IMG/VR virus record: IMGVR_UViG_3300008267_000016
Location: 21,269 to 85,268 of that record
Length of the DNA stretch: 64,000 nucleotides
Origin: a virus
Strand: one strand, 5' to 3'
Made by a program: the position numbers and the translations under genes. Below the pieces are notes generated by a model that saw nothing but the letters and a program-made list of their open reading frames with translations, did not search any database and had not been told where the DNA came from. Each line of letters begins with the position of its first letter. Positions within the stretch are counted from its first letter, which is position 1. Below are positions 50,142-57,456 of this stretch, in pieces.

Positions 50142-50540
50142 TCAATCAATGTCGCTAACAAGTTCATCACCTGAGAGGGTGAATGGGTCGCCGTTGATGT
50201 AGTCAACGCAGTTAAATGACGGGCACGCAGACCACGTTTCAGTTTGCATAAAGTGATCAAGTGCAAACTGTGTGAACATCTTAGCGCCAGAGTTTCTGTA
50301 GAACTGACCGAGACAATAGTGCATTGTCTGTGTCTCAAACTGTGGATTAACAGTTATAACCTCAGCGAACAATAGGCCAAGAGTCCTACCCTCACCAATA
50401 CGGAATGACACAGTGAACTTATAGTTATCGTCTGTGTAGAAACTAACATCCTGAGTGTAGATTCCACCGATCTCAGGCTCACCATCCCACTGCCAATAAG
50501 CACTCCATTCGAGTTTGGATTGTGTGAATGTGGTTGTCAT
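50142..50540 (-). CDS. Hypothetical protein
   Basis: A 132-residue beta-rich protein with many aromatic residues (LEWSAYWQWDGEPEIGGIYT, KFTVSFRIGEGRTLGLLFAE). No family recognised. Confidence 0.65.
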   Translation of the reverse strand: MTTTFTQSKLEWSAYWQWDGEPEIGGIYTQDVSFYTDDNYKFTVSFRIGEGRTLGLLFAEVITVNPQFETQTMHYCLGQFYRNSGAKMFTQFALDHFMQTETWSACPSFNCVDYINGDPFTLSGDELVSDID

Positions 50541-50571
50541 GATCAGATTGCAATGGTGTTAGTTACAGTTA

Positions 50572-50877
50572 TCAGGAAGAATAACGGCCGACGATGACAT
50601 CGTTGCCGCACAACTTAACTAGCGTTCCTGTGAAATAGGAATCGTTAGCGATACCGTGCCAACCCTTAAACGGACCGTCAGGGTTAGTGTTAGTCAGGAA
50701 CTCGCAGAGGTTGTAATACCAACCGCGATAGCGAAAGAATGAACAATCGCGGTCGAACTCTTCATCGCTCATCCAATCAAATTGGTGGCGCAGTTTGGCA
50801 CGCTGAGACTGCGAAAGTTCGCAGGGGTTGAACAACGGGCGTGGTTGATTGTTGGTCTTAATTGTCAGTTCAGTCAT
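50572..50877 (-). CDS. Hypothetical protein, first of the leftward block
   Basis: From ATG at 50877, 101 residues: MTELTIKTNNQPRPLFNPCE, LSQSQRAKLRHQFDWMSDEE, RYRGWYYNLCEFL. The short SQSQRAKLRHQFDWMSDEEF segment looks like a folded helical unit. It is the first gene of the early leftward block. Confidence 0.65.
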   Translation of the reverse strand: MTELTIKTNNQPRPLFNPCELSQSQRAKLRHQFDWMSDEEFDRDCSFFRYRGWYYNLCEFLTNTNPDGPFKGWHGIANDSYFTGTLVKLCGNDVIVGRYSS

Positions 50878-51187
50878 GTAAATACACCTGTGAAACTGTT
50901 GTAAACGGTGAGGGTAGAGGCCCTCAGTGTGCATCGTAACACACAGTGAGAGCGTCACACACACAAACGCAGAAACGAAACTTTGCACCATGATCAAATG
51001 TGATCACGAATACAAAGAAATCCACCCCTAAGTAGAGCCCGGTAGGTAATACCAGGCCCCACTAAAGAGTGATTCCGGGAAACTGACCCCAAATTAAAGT
51101 CAGTTATGGCGCACATTATGCGCACAAAAGCTATTAAATTGTGCCAAACCTGCAAAATTAAAAGCTTGCGGGCATGGCTGCAGAGAC
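50878..51187. other. Protein-poor segment between the leftward block and the structured RNA
   Basis: No convincing gene. It has a near-perfect inverted repeat around 50920-50952 (CTCAGTGTG and CACACAGTGAG), and a palindrome GCGCACATTATGCGC at 51110-51124. Promoters for the leftward block are expected here, but I could not place matched -35/-10 boxes. Confidence 0.6.
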
Positions 51188-51204
51188 GATGACCGTAGAA
51201 AGAA
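51188..51204. repeat. GATGACCGTAGAAAGAA repeat, copy 2
   Basis: The 17-base sequence is identical to 52098-52114, and the first 13 bases match 47711-47723. It marks the left end of the structured segment. Confidence 0.9.
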
Positions 51205-52097
51205 CTCCTATGGGCTCTGTCCAGCGTACCTGTGTGAGGGACAGATACTCTGGACACAGCATCCCTGCGGTTGAGAAAGTTAAATTGTGCCCGAGCTGGG
51301 TAGGACGGGCTATTGCGTCAGGCCACACCAGATCTATAAAGGTCGCAACGATACATGTAGCCGGGAATCTGATTCTCACTGGGCTACTGCGTTAGTCACA
51401 AGCTCGCAAGTCTGGGGACTTAACTAACGACAACCTGCCAAAGTTAAATACTTTGAGCATGGGACCAAGGGCCTCTCGGGCAAGCCACTAGCTTCAAGCC
51501 TCCCTTAACGTGACTCGCAGGCCATCGTCGGGTGAGCGGAAGATTCTAGTGGGGGCAAGGGGCTTAGGCTCGCGAGAGCTTGTGGGCACACCCCGCCTCT
51601 GACTACTAGCATCTGAGGGTATCGGTCCCCGCCCGCCTAACTGCCAGCCACTACTACCAGGTGCGATCCCTTATGGGTCTGCTCTCACCCTGGTGGGCGT
51701 CAGTCTTGACGGTCGGTTGTCCTATGTCGTCGACCCTTTCGGGCCGTTGCTGGAATCCTACAGCATGGTGCGGAGCTTGTCGGAACGATCGAGTGACGGT
51801 TTGGCGATCGGCACAAGGGGGAACGCATAGGTTCACAGGCCTTGGCTGATCAACCGCCGGATCGCGCCGGGGCTGGCGTGGTGCTGATCGGATTGTCCAG
51901 ATTCTGCCGATCGGGCTCTCGCCCTTCGACCCCTTAATGAGATCACACCACGGCGCACTAGGTCAACCCCTTGCAACCGGATTGCGGATTGGCACACTGT
52001 GTGCGCTCAGTGCGCAGGAGATGGAACCGCGCCCGCACATGCGCGCGAGGGTAGCACACGACGGGCAGATCTTAATAAGAATAAACGACAACCCCCT

Positions 52098-52114
52098 GAT
52101 GACCGTAGAAAGAA
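52098..52114. repeat. GATGACCGTAGAAAGAA repeat, copy 3
   Basis: Identical to copy 2, 910 bases away in direct orientation, and marks the right end of the structured segment. Confidence 0.9.
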
Positions 52115-52281
52115 TTAAACAGTGCTGTGTATAAACAATAAACAATAGGTGAGTTACAACAACGGCAGTGTTATACTGTACCATCATGGCATCATGCTGC
52201 CCGCAATTTCCGCTCTTTTTTTTAAATAGAGAGCTTACGCGACGACGCGGGCGAGATACCTCTGGTCTTCGGCGGGGTAAA

Positions 52282-52312
52282 TTGACCCCAAAAGGTCCAT
52301 TGTCAGTATAGT
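52282..52312 (+). promoter_or_regulatory. Promoter for the CAU tRNA
   Basis: TTGACC and TATAGT are separated by 19 bases, slightly long. TATAGT ends 9 bases before the tRNA 5' end, the same distance as at the tRNA-Leu gene. Confidence 0.55.
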
Positions 52313-52321
52313 GGCACGGCT

Positions 52322-52394
52322 GGGGGTCTAGCTATCTGGTGAAAGCGGTCGACTCATAATCGATTTCAGGCGAGTTCGATCCTCGCGATCCCCA
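52322..52394 (+). tRNA. tRNA with CAU anticodon (Ile2 or Met)
   Basis: The 73-base cloverleaf is complete: acceptor GGGGGTC with GATCCCC, a D-arm with GGT, an anticodon stem GTCGA/TCGAT with loop CTCATAA, and a T-arm GCGAG-TTCGATC-CTCGC. The CCA end is not encoded. The anticodon CAU could be read as Met or, after lysidine modification, as tRNA-Ile2 for AUA. The loop and G/C pattern resemble Ile2, but the choice cannot be made by eye. Confidence 0.92.
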
Positions 52395-52476
52395 TCAAAA
52401 AAATTTTCGGCGCCACGTGGTCGTGGTTTAAACCTTTTAAAGGCACCTAAGCTGGTAGAAAGGTTCGTGCAATCGA

Positions 52477-52794
52477 ATGCTTTCCACGGAAGTGCGTCAG
52501 AAAGTTGAATTTATTTGCCAACGGATAGCAAAGGGAGAAGAAGTTCAGTTCAAAGATATGGAATGGATACAGAAATGGGCTAAATCAAACCATTCTGTAG
52601 ATGCTATGCTCCGTAAAGCACGTCGTGAAGGCATTCACGGTGCTTTTCAGGACGGAACTTTGGATGATTTCATGCAAAAAATGGATTTAGGGGATCCTGA
52701 CCCGGCTTCTCACCTCAACGGAGCCCAAGATCCCGTCACTTTGGCTGAGTGGTTCTCTGAAAAACGAAAATGGTTTAGAGGTACGGCTGAGTAG
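52477..52794 (+). CDS. Conserved cyanophage-type hypothetical protein
   Basis: A 105-residue protein: LSTEVRQKVEFICQRIAKGE, EWIQKWAKSNHSVDAMLRKA, LGDPDPASHLNGAQDPVTLA, EWFSEKRKWFRG. I recognise this order from unknown proteins in cyanophages. It ends in a 20-base overlap with the convergent gene. Confidence 0.8.
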   Translation: MLSTEVRQKVEFICQRIAKGEEVQFKDMEWIQKWAKSNHSVDAMLRKARREGIHGAFQDGTLDDFMQKMDLGDPDPASHLNGAQDPVTLAEWFSEKRKWFRGTAE

Positions 52795-52993
52795 TACCGT
52801 TTTGGTTTTTCTCGAGTTCCAATATCATATCTTTTACATAAGCCACATATTGTCTTAGATAATGCGCTGCTACTAGGTGCTTATAGCTGTTTGTTTTTAA
52901 ATAATGGTCGTTATGTCGATCTATAGCATCCAGTGATGCTTTAATCATTCCGTTCCAAGGCTCACGAACAGGCGTGTTCCACTCCCTTGCCAC
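52775..52993 (-). CDS. Conserved small phage protein
   Basis: A 72-residue protein from GTG: MAREWNTPVREPWNGMIKAS, LRQYVAYVKDMILELEKNQ. The REWxxPVREPWNGMIKASL start is conserved in cyanophage proteins of unknown function. Confidence 0.75.
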   Translation of the reverse strand: MAREWNTPVREPWNGMIKASLDAIDRHNDHYLKTNSYKHLVAAHYLRQYVAYVKDMILELEKNQNGTTQPYL

Positions 52994-53125
52994 GGGAGGA
53001 ATGCAGAGTACCTGTAAATTCTACGACTGAAGTCTGGGTTTAACAGTTTAATATGTGTTTTGTATAGCAGTAATACAGTATCAATCGCTACCAATTCCTA
53101 CAATGTAGGAAGTTACAGGCTACCC

Positions 53126-53287
53126 ATGACTGTTTTAACGTATCGCGGTAAACAGTATGACACCGTTGAGCACCAGAAGGAGGTGCTTGACTGGCAAAAA
53201 ACGACCCGTGAAGCAAGCCCTCGGTGTGTTTATCGAGGCGTGGAAATAGATCCTCGTTATTCGCACGAGAACACCACGCTAAAGTGA
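53126..53287 (+). CDS. DUF4278-like small protein
   Basis: From ATG at 53126, 53 residues: MTVLTYRGKQYDTVEHQKEV, RCVYRGVEIDPRYSH. Two copies of an L-x-Y-R-G-x-x-Y unit match DUF4278, a small family found mainly in cyanobacteria and their phages. Confidence 0.7.
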   Translation: MTVLTYRGKQYDTVEHQKEVLDWQKTTREASPRCVYRGVEIDPRYSHENTTLK

Positions 53288-53321
53288 TTGGTGTTCCCGC
53301 TCTGCTCTTCGCATCGGGCTG

Positions 53322-53393
53322 CGTGAGTAGTTCAAGGGGTAGAACGCTGAGCAAATAGCTCAGAAATGGGCGGTTCAAATCCGCCCCTCGCGA
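53322..53393 (+). tRNA. Degenerate tRNA-like element
   Basis: It has a D-arm (GTTC-AAGGGGTA-GAAC), a perfect 5-bp anticodon stem (CTGAG/CTCAG) and a strong T-arm (GGCGG-TTCAAAT-CCGCC). The acceptor stem pairs 6 of 7 only if one base is shifted, and the anticodon loop CAAATAG lacks the universal U33. It is probably a decayed tRNA or a tRNA-like RNA. Confidence 0.35.
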
Positions 53394-53440
53394 CTAGAAT
53401 GTCAGAGTTCCTGCCTAGGGACAACGGACAAGGGGACTCC

Positions 53441-53467
53441 GGGGGGCCTAAGGGCCCCTATTTATTT
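53441..53467 (+). terminator. Rho-independent terminator
   Basis: GGGGCC-TAAG-GGCCCC forms a perfect 6-bp stem-loop followed by TATTTATTT. It lies after the DUF4278-like gene and the tRNA-like element. Confidence 0.8.
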
Positions 53468-53516
53468 GGTTTTATAGCTGGCTTATAATTAGTTCTCAGG
53501 AGTAAAAGGTCTAAAA

Positions 53517-54185
53517 GTGGGTTTCCGTCTTCCCGTAGCTTTAAATCCTTTTAAGAGTCGGACACCTACTACTCGTCTTGGTGCACTTGGTAAAGCTTTC
53601 AACCCTTTAAATCCTGTAAACGCTGCAACGATGCTCTTAGAAGAGGCAATCGGCGGCGTCGTGGGTAAAGCTTTGGGTCCTGAAGCAAGGACTCGAGTTG
53701 AGTATTTTGGGTATGGCGGTGTTCTGCCAGGTATTGCACTGAATGTTCTGGATGCAGGAGCAGTTAGTGCTAACCAGGATCAACTGGTTAAAGCAGCGCA
53801 GGCTCAATATTTACAAGAGCAAAAACAAAAAAGGGCAGAGCAGACTCGAGTTGCTGAGTTAGCTGCCCCTCAACAGACCCGCGCTGCTGCTCCTAGTCCT
53901 GCTGCTCAACGCCCTGTAGAAGAACGGCACGCTCCTGTTACGCGAGAAGTTGCACCATCTCCTACACCACAACCAGAAAGCATGAATGAGCTTGCTCAGG
54001 TGTACGCTCGTCAGCGTCTGCTGGGTGCTGAAATGGCTAAAGGTGGTGAATTACAGCGTCGTCTCTATGAAGGTGGCGCTGCTGAAGGTATGCCTATTGA
54101 GTCGTTTATGTCTTGGGTTGAGGCAAACCCGGATCTCGCCTACCGTTTAGCTGAAAAACGCGGTCTCCTGCCGCAAGCTACCTGA
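53517..54185 (+). CDS. Probable virion-associated protein
   Basis: A 222-residue protein. N-terminus MGFRLPVALNPFKSRTPTTR and a hydrophobic Gly/Ala-rich segment (AATMLLEEAIGGVVGKALGP) are followed by a disordered Ala/Pro/Gln region (residues 105-160) and a helical end (LAQVYARQRLLGAEMAKGGE). This layout resembles phage internal or scaffolding proteins. GTG start. Confidence 0.6.
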   Translation: MGFRLPVALNPFKSRTPTTRLGALGKAFNPLNPVNAATMLLEEAIGGVVGKALGPEARTRVEYFGYGGVLPGIALNVLDAGAVSANQDQLVKAAQAQYLQEQKQKRAEQTRVAELAAPQQTRAAAPSPAAQRPVEERHAPVTREVAPSPTPQPESMNELAQVYARQRLLGAEMAKGGELQRRLYEGGAAEGMPIESFMSWVEANPDLAYRLAEKRGLLPQAT

Positions 54186-54286
54186 TGACCTCTGTGGTTT
54201 GGCCAGTCATTTTCTTGATTGGTATTCTTTTTGTCTTACTGATGCTTGTTGTTGCAGCAGTAATTCTTGAAGCGAACGATCTGTAA
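54185..54286 (+). CDS. 33-residue single-pass membrane peptide
   Basis: Starts at the TGATG junction with the previous gene and reads MTSVVWPVIFLIGILFVLLM then LVVAAVILEAND. Nearly the whole product is one membrane helix. Such tiny peptides occur near lysis or head genes in phages. Confidence 0.5.
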   Translation: MTSVVWPVIFLIGILFVLLMLVVAAVILEANDL

Positions 54287-54412
54287 GCAGACATTATCTA
54301 GGTACATAATCACAAAACCAACTGCCCAAAGTAGCAAGATTACAGCTATAGAGCGTTTAACGCCTTTAGGAGGTTCTAAAATAGACTGAGGTTTGTTGCC
54401 GAAGAGAAGCAT
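54236..54412 (-). CDS. 58-residue membrane protein on opposite strand
   Basis: A minus-strand frame reading MLLFGNKPQSILEPPKGVKR, then SIAVILLLWAVGFVIMYLDN and CLQIVRFKNYCCNNKHQ. A Lys/Arg-flanked hydrophobic helix lies in otherwise unexplained DNA (54287-54410). Its end is antisense to the 33-residue peptide. No good ribosome binding site, so moderate doubt remains. Confidence 0.45.
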   Translation of the reverse strand: MLLFGNKPQSILEPPKGVKRSIAVILLLWAVGFVIMYLDNVCLQIVRFKNYCCNNKHQ

Positions 54413-54773
54413 GTACCGGGACCTTGTGTATCGACCTGGCGAAGATTCTTACGGTACACGAGATCTTGTATTTCGTCCCGGCATGGACTCTACTGCTGTA
54501 GAAGTTCTCTCTTACCTTCCCAACAGAGAGGCTTCTATTCAAAAAGTTGCTGAGGATTTTCTCGAATCTTTTCTGCGTGGTGGGGGACAGGATGTAGCTG
54601 GGTACGTCCCTTATAAAGGCGTAGCCCCTGCAGATGTTGACCCAGGTGGTCCTGAGTCTCCTGAAGCTTATGCCCGTTTGGCTGATTGGCTGCGGACTCG
54701 TCGCGAAAGCGGTCACATTGATCGTGCTCGGGAGAACCTCAGAAAGATGGGATATCCCCTAGGTGGGGTTTGA
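54411..54773 (+). CDS. Hypothetical protein
   Basis: A 120-residue protein (MYRDLVYRPGEDSYGTRDLV, then FRPGMDS, a near-repeat of RDLVxRPGxDS). The C-terminus is helical (LADWLRTRRESGHIDRAREN). AAGAGAAG precedes the ATG. Confidence 0.65.
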   Translation: MYRDLVYRPGEDSYGTRDLVFRPGMDSTAVEVLSYLPNREASIQKVAEDFLESFLRGGGQDVAGYVPYKGVAPADVDPGGPESPEAYARLADWLRTRRESGHIDRARENLRKMGYPLGGV

Positions 54774-54802
54774 TTTAGAGTTATTTAAAAGGTATATCTA
54801 AG

Positions 54803-55300
54803 ATGACTACCCGCCGAGCTCCCTCGCGTGAGTTTGCTATTGGCTTTGGGGATTACATGTTCCCCATTTCCGGCAAACAAAGCTCTGGTCGCTCGAAGTT
54901 AGGTGTACCTTCTAAAGACTTTTTAGAAAACTTTTTGCAAGGTTTAGCTACAGCGCAGACGCCTGCACCTGTTTCTGACACAGTAAGTGTTCCTGCGACC
55001 ACCCCAGCTTCTTCCACTGTGGGTGCTGACAAGCTTGCGTCGTTCTTTTCTTCAAAGAAACCTCGACGCGGCGGTTTTAGTTATCAAGGTAGTCCCGTTT
55101 TTACTGGTACTCGTTCTGTTCCTACTGGGCAGCCCACCGCAGAAGCCTCTGGTTCCGAGTTTGCTGAAGTTTTAGGAGGCGGTGCTGACAGTCTCAAGCT
55201 TTTTGCTCGGGAGACTGCCGCACCAAGAGGAACTACATCGGGCGCCTCTAAGCAATCTGCGGTGAAAAAAGCTCGGAGACGCCTGGATCAAGCGGCTTGA
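54803..55300 (+). CDS. Disordered hypothetical protein with PVFTG motif
   Basis: A 165-residue Ser/Thr/Pro/Ala-rich protein, low in order, with SPVFTGTRSVPTG in the middle and a basic tail (SAVKKARRRLDQAA). The VFTG motif recurs in the protein at 33669. Confidence 0.6.
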   Translation: MTTRRAPSREFAIGFGDYMFPISGKQSSGRSKLGVPSKDFLENFLQGLATAQTPAPVSDTVSVPATTPASSTVGADKLASFFSSKKPRRGGFSYQGSPVFTGTRSVPTGQPTAEASGSEFAEVLGGGADSLKLFARETAAPRGTTSGASKQSAVKKARRRLDQAA

Positions 55301-55373
55301 GTACGTCGTTTTGCAACGACTGTGTGCAGAGCCCACATTGATTACGTAAAGTTAAGAACACGCAAAGCCTGTC

Positions 55374-55559
55374 GTGGGCGACCCCTGCAAAGCATTCGAT
55401 CGGATTTCGACGCAGCTGGCAAAACTGTTAGCATTATCCGCTGATCGGAAGCCTGGTCGCGCTTCAGTTTCAGTTACAACTCGACAAGCTGAAGGCCCTC
55501 AATACCATTTGATGCACAGCATGACTTGGGATGAGGACGGAGAGTTAGATATTCGTTGA
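55374..55559 (+). CDS. Small hypothetical protein
   Basis: A 61-residue protein from GTG (CKAFDRISTQLAKLLALSAD, YHLMHSMTWDEDGELDI). No family recognised. Confidence 0.55.
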   Translation: MGDPCKAFDRISTQLAKLLALSADRKPGRASVSVTTRQAEGPQYHLMHSMTWDEDGELDIR

Positions 55560-55636
55560 CTCCCTTCTTTGTATATTTGTCGGTTAAGTTTTGAGTTGCG
55601 TTGTTAACGCGTGGAATTCAAGAAAGTTTGTATTAG

Positions 55637-55819
55637 ATGAATCGGCGCCGTCAAAAGATCTTTAAGATCTGGGCTAATGCCTTGGGTCCTAAGAGTGCTG
55701 ACTGCCAGCAAACAGCAGACCATGTCGCTTGGGTTAGGACTTTCATATTCGTGACTTACTTTGTGACGAACTGCTTTATCGTTGCGGGTGTCATCCGTCA
55801 CTGGAACGATGCCCTTTGA
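55637..55819 (+). CDS. Small membrane protein
   Basis: A 60-residue protein: MNRRRQKIFKIWANALGPKS, then a transmembrane helix TFIFVTYFVTNCFIVAGVI. I recognise this basic-head, single-helix type from cyanophages; function unknown. Confidence 0.65.
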   Translation: MNRRRQKIFKIWANALGPKSADCQQTADHVAWVRTFIFVTYFVTNCFIVAGVIRHWNDAL

Positions 55820-55820
55820 G

Positions 55821-56054
55821 ATGTGCACCTACGAAGAAGGTGTGTATAAAAGGCTAGAGGAAACTATATGTGAGTATATGGATGAGGATATGACGGGCAA
55901 ACTGGTATCACATCTAAAGAAAGCTTTATGTCGGGAGCTGGCGGATCGTCGCGCTCGGGTTAACCAGGTAGAGTCCATCATGAATTCTCTTTTCCCTGGC
56001 GAGGGTTATGCCCCGACTCAGTTCAGCAACGAGGGCTCTGCTGAAAAAGCTTGA
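55821..56054 (+). CDS. Conserved cyanophage-type hypothetical protein
   Basis: A 77-residue protein: MCTYEEGVYKRLEETICEYM, LVSHLKKALCRELADRRARV, ESIMNSLFPGEGY. An ATG 4 codons earlier is possible. Helical, acidic then basic; a familiar pattern in cyanophages. Confidence 0.7.
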   Translation: MCTYEEGVYKRLEETICEYMDEDMTGKLVSHLKKALCRELADRRARVNQVESIMNSLFPGEGYAPTQFSNEGSAEKA

Positions 56055-56238
56055 GAACGCCTATGTCGTCTGTTCTGACTGTGGCGACAAATACGGCGTT
56101 TATTCGGTCGGCTGCAGCTCAGTTTGGGAAGGCGACTGCGATGTTTGCGGGGAATCGAAGCCTGTTACTGAGGCGCGTGATTACGCGTACCTCATTACGG
56201 GTATTCGGAAACTCAGCCGTGGTGAATCCTTAGATTAA
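56008..56238 (+). CDS. Zinc-ribbon small protein
   Basis: A 76-residue protein with two CxxC knuckles: VVCSDCGDKYGVYSVGCSS and GDCDVCGESKPV. It is probably a zinc-binding regulator or adaptor. Overlaps the previous gene by 47 bases and the convergent gene by 9. Confidence 0.7.
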   Translation: MPRLSSATRALLKKLENAYVVCSDCGDKYGVYSVGCSSVWEGDCDVCGESKPVTEARDYAYLITGIRKLSRGESLD

Positions 56239-57066
56239 GGATTTCGGAGTCGCGAAGCCTTTTTGGGCTAAAGCGGCAGCAGCAGCGCTTCCCGCGCCTT
56301 GTACATATTGGGGAGTTTGCTTTCCTTCAGGCTTTTGCCCCGCTTTTTCTAGCAGAAGCTGCATCACAGTTTGATCGATTTCTTCGCGGGCCTTGCGGAA
56401 TGTTTCGGGGCTAGGCCCTGTGTAGCTGCTGCTGACTTCGATTTTGGGTTTTGTGAGCTCACCGATCTTTTCGAGTAGGAGCTCTTCGGCAGATTTGTTT
56501 TCGGGTTTTGTTGTGCCGGGTTGAGGTGTAGCTTGTTGAGCGACAGCAATTTCGCCTTCTTGCTCGGGGCGGTTGATGTCACCGTGGCCGACACGGAATA
56601 CCACGCGGCCGCTAGGGTCCATGGCTTCGCTGAAGTAACCATAACCACCACCTGCACCACGGCGAATTTTGCCGCCAGGTACGCCTGGGATAAAGATCGA
56701 GGCGCCCTCGACCGCACCCGTATCGAAACGGGATTTACCTTTAAACGGAACGTAAAAATCTAGAGGATCCCAGCCGGGCCGAGTCGCGTGGGCCTTAGTG
56801 GCAGCTTCGAATAAAGCTTTCTTTTCTTCGGGACTGGCGTTTGGGTTCCAGCGTTGGCTGGAGACGGCTTGGTTGGAGAACTCGATTTCACGGCCAATAC
56901 TGCTGTACTGCTGGGCCAGTGAATCCAGGGCTCGGATCTTTTCTTGTAGGGGAAGGGCGCTGAGGATTTTGAGATCGATGTGATACGGCGATGAACCACC
57001 GATCCGTTCACTCGGACCAGTGAAACCGGAACGATATGTCGGTAAGTATTGAACGCCGTTAGTCAC
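56230..57066 (-). CDS. Hypothetical, possibly virion-associated protein
   Basis: A 278-residue protein. Residues 90-165 (RPGWDPLDFYVPFKGKSRFD, ASIFIPGVPGGKIRRGAGGG, YGYFSEAMDPSG, VVFRVGHGDI) look like a beta fold with some resemblance to degenerate M23 peptidases, but the metal ligands cannot be assigned. The C-terminus is a helical, Ala-rich tail. It is leftward in a rightward region. Confidence 0.55.
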   Translation of the reverse strand: MTNGVQYLPTYRSGFTGPSERIGGSSPYHIDLKILSALPLQEKIRALDSLAQQYSSIGREIEFSNQAVSSQRWNPNASPEEKKALFEAATKAHATRPGWDPLDFYVPFKGKSRFDTGAVEGASIFIPGVPGGKIRRGAGGGYGYFSEAMDPSGRVVFRVGHGDINRPEQEGEIAVAQQATPQPGTTKPENKSAEELLLEKIGELTKPKIEVSSSYTGPSPETFRKAREEIDQTVMQLLLEKAGQKPEGKQTPQYVQGAGSAAAAALAQKGFATPKSLI

Positions 57067-57137
57067 TGCTTTCCCTTGGTTTTAAGGGTGTAATATCACT
57101 CTAGCATTTATGTTTGTTTGGGGGCACTGTGCAGTAT

Positions 57138-57359
57138 ATGACTTATGTGCATGTAGATGAAGATGATTTCGAAGTGATTGGCGTTGATGATTATGGGATC
57201 TTGGTTAAGGCAGCGTGGGGTGAGCAGAGTTTTGTTAGTAGTTGGCACCTGGTGGATGAACGGAAAATCCAGCTAACGCGAAGGACAAAGCCAGCGGACT
57301 GGGACGCAAAAAAAGAGGCCCATAAGCAGGCCGTAAAAGACGAAGGGCAGCAGGTGTAA
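57138..57359 (+). CDS. Small hypothetical protein
   Basis: A 73-residue protein (MTYVHVDEDDFEVIGVDDYG, SSWHLVDERKIQLTRRTK, then a charged tail). The start may instead be GTG at 57129 after a GGGGG site. Confidence 0.6.
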   Translation: MTYVHVDEDDFEVIGVDDYGILVKAAWGEQSFVSSWHLVDERKIQLTRRTKPADWDAKKEAHKQAVKDEGQQV

Positions 57360-57382
57360 GAAAAAACTGCGTGCGTGCGCAG
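57357..57382 (-). terminator. Rho-independent terminator for leftward genes
   Basis: On the minus strand CTGCG and CGCAG pair around a 6-base loop and are followed by TTTTTT. It ends the two-gene leftward set that starts at 58361. Confidence 0.75.
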
Positions 57383-57456
57383 CTACTAGTGGGGAAAGGT
57401 GTGGGGAGCGCGTCGAAACTCCCCAAGCGCCAATCTTATGTGTCTCATTTGAGATT

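Larger units (their letters stand above)
51188..52114 (+). ncRNA. Large structured noncoding RNA candidate (GOLLD-like hypothesis)
   Basis: About 930 bases without a plausible gene but with many perfect short hairpins: 51219-51224 with 51250-51255 enclosing a second stem; 51566-51571 with 51576-51581 closing a GCGA (GNRA) tetraloop; 51656-51661 with 51689-51694 enclosing 51665-51670/51675-51679; 51698-51702 with 51707-51711; 51786-51791 with 51805-51810; 51886-51891 with 51907-51912. GC content is clearly above the neighbouring DNA. Position next to a phage tRNA gene and size fit GOLLD, a giant phage RNA first found in lake metagenomes. The GNRA loop and G-U pairs favour the plus strand. Family identity is a hypothesis. 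Confidence 0.5.

Noticed and set aside
50994-51410. ORFs inside the protein-poor segment (51158-51395, 50994-51257, 51654-52187)
   Set aside because: They have Cys/His/Arg-rich random composition, no ribosome binding sites, and lie across the hairpins of the proposed RNA.
52091-52115. CTGATGA...GAAA as a hammerhead ribozyme core
   Set aside because: The intervening bases cannot form stem II, and the other copies of the repeat lack the CTGATGA start.
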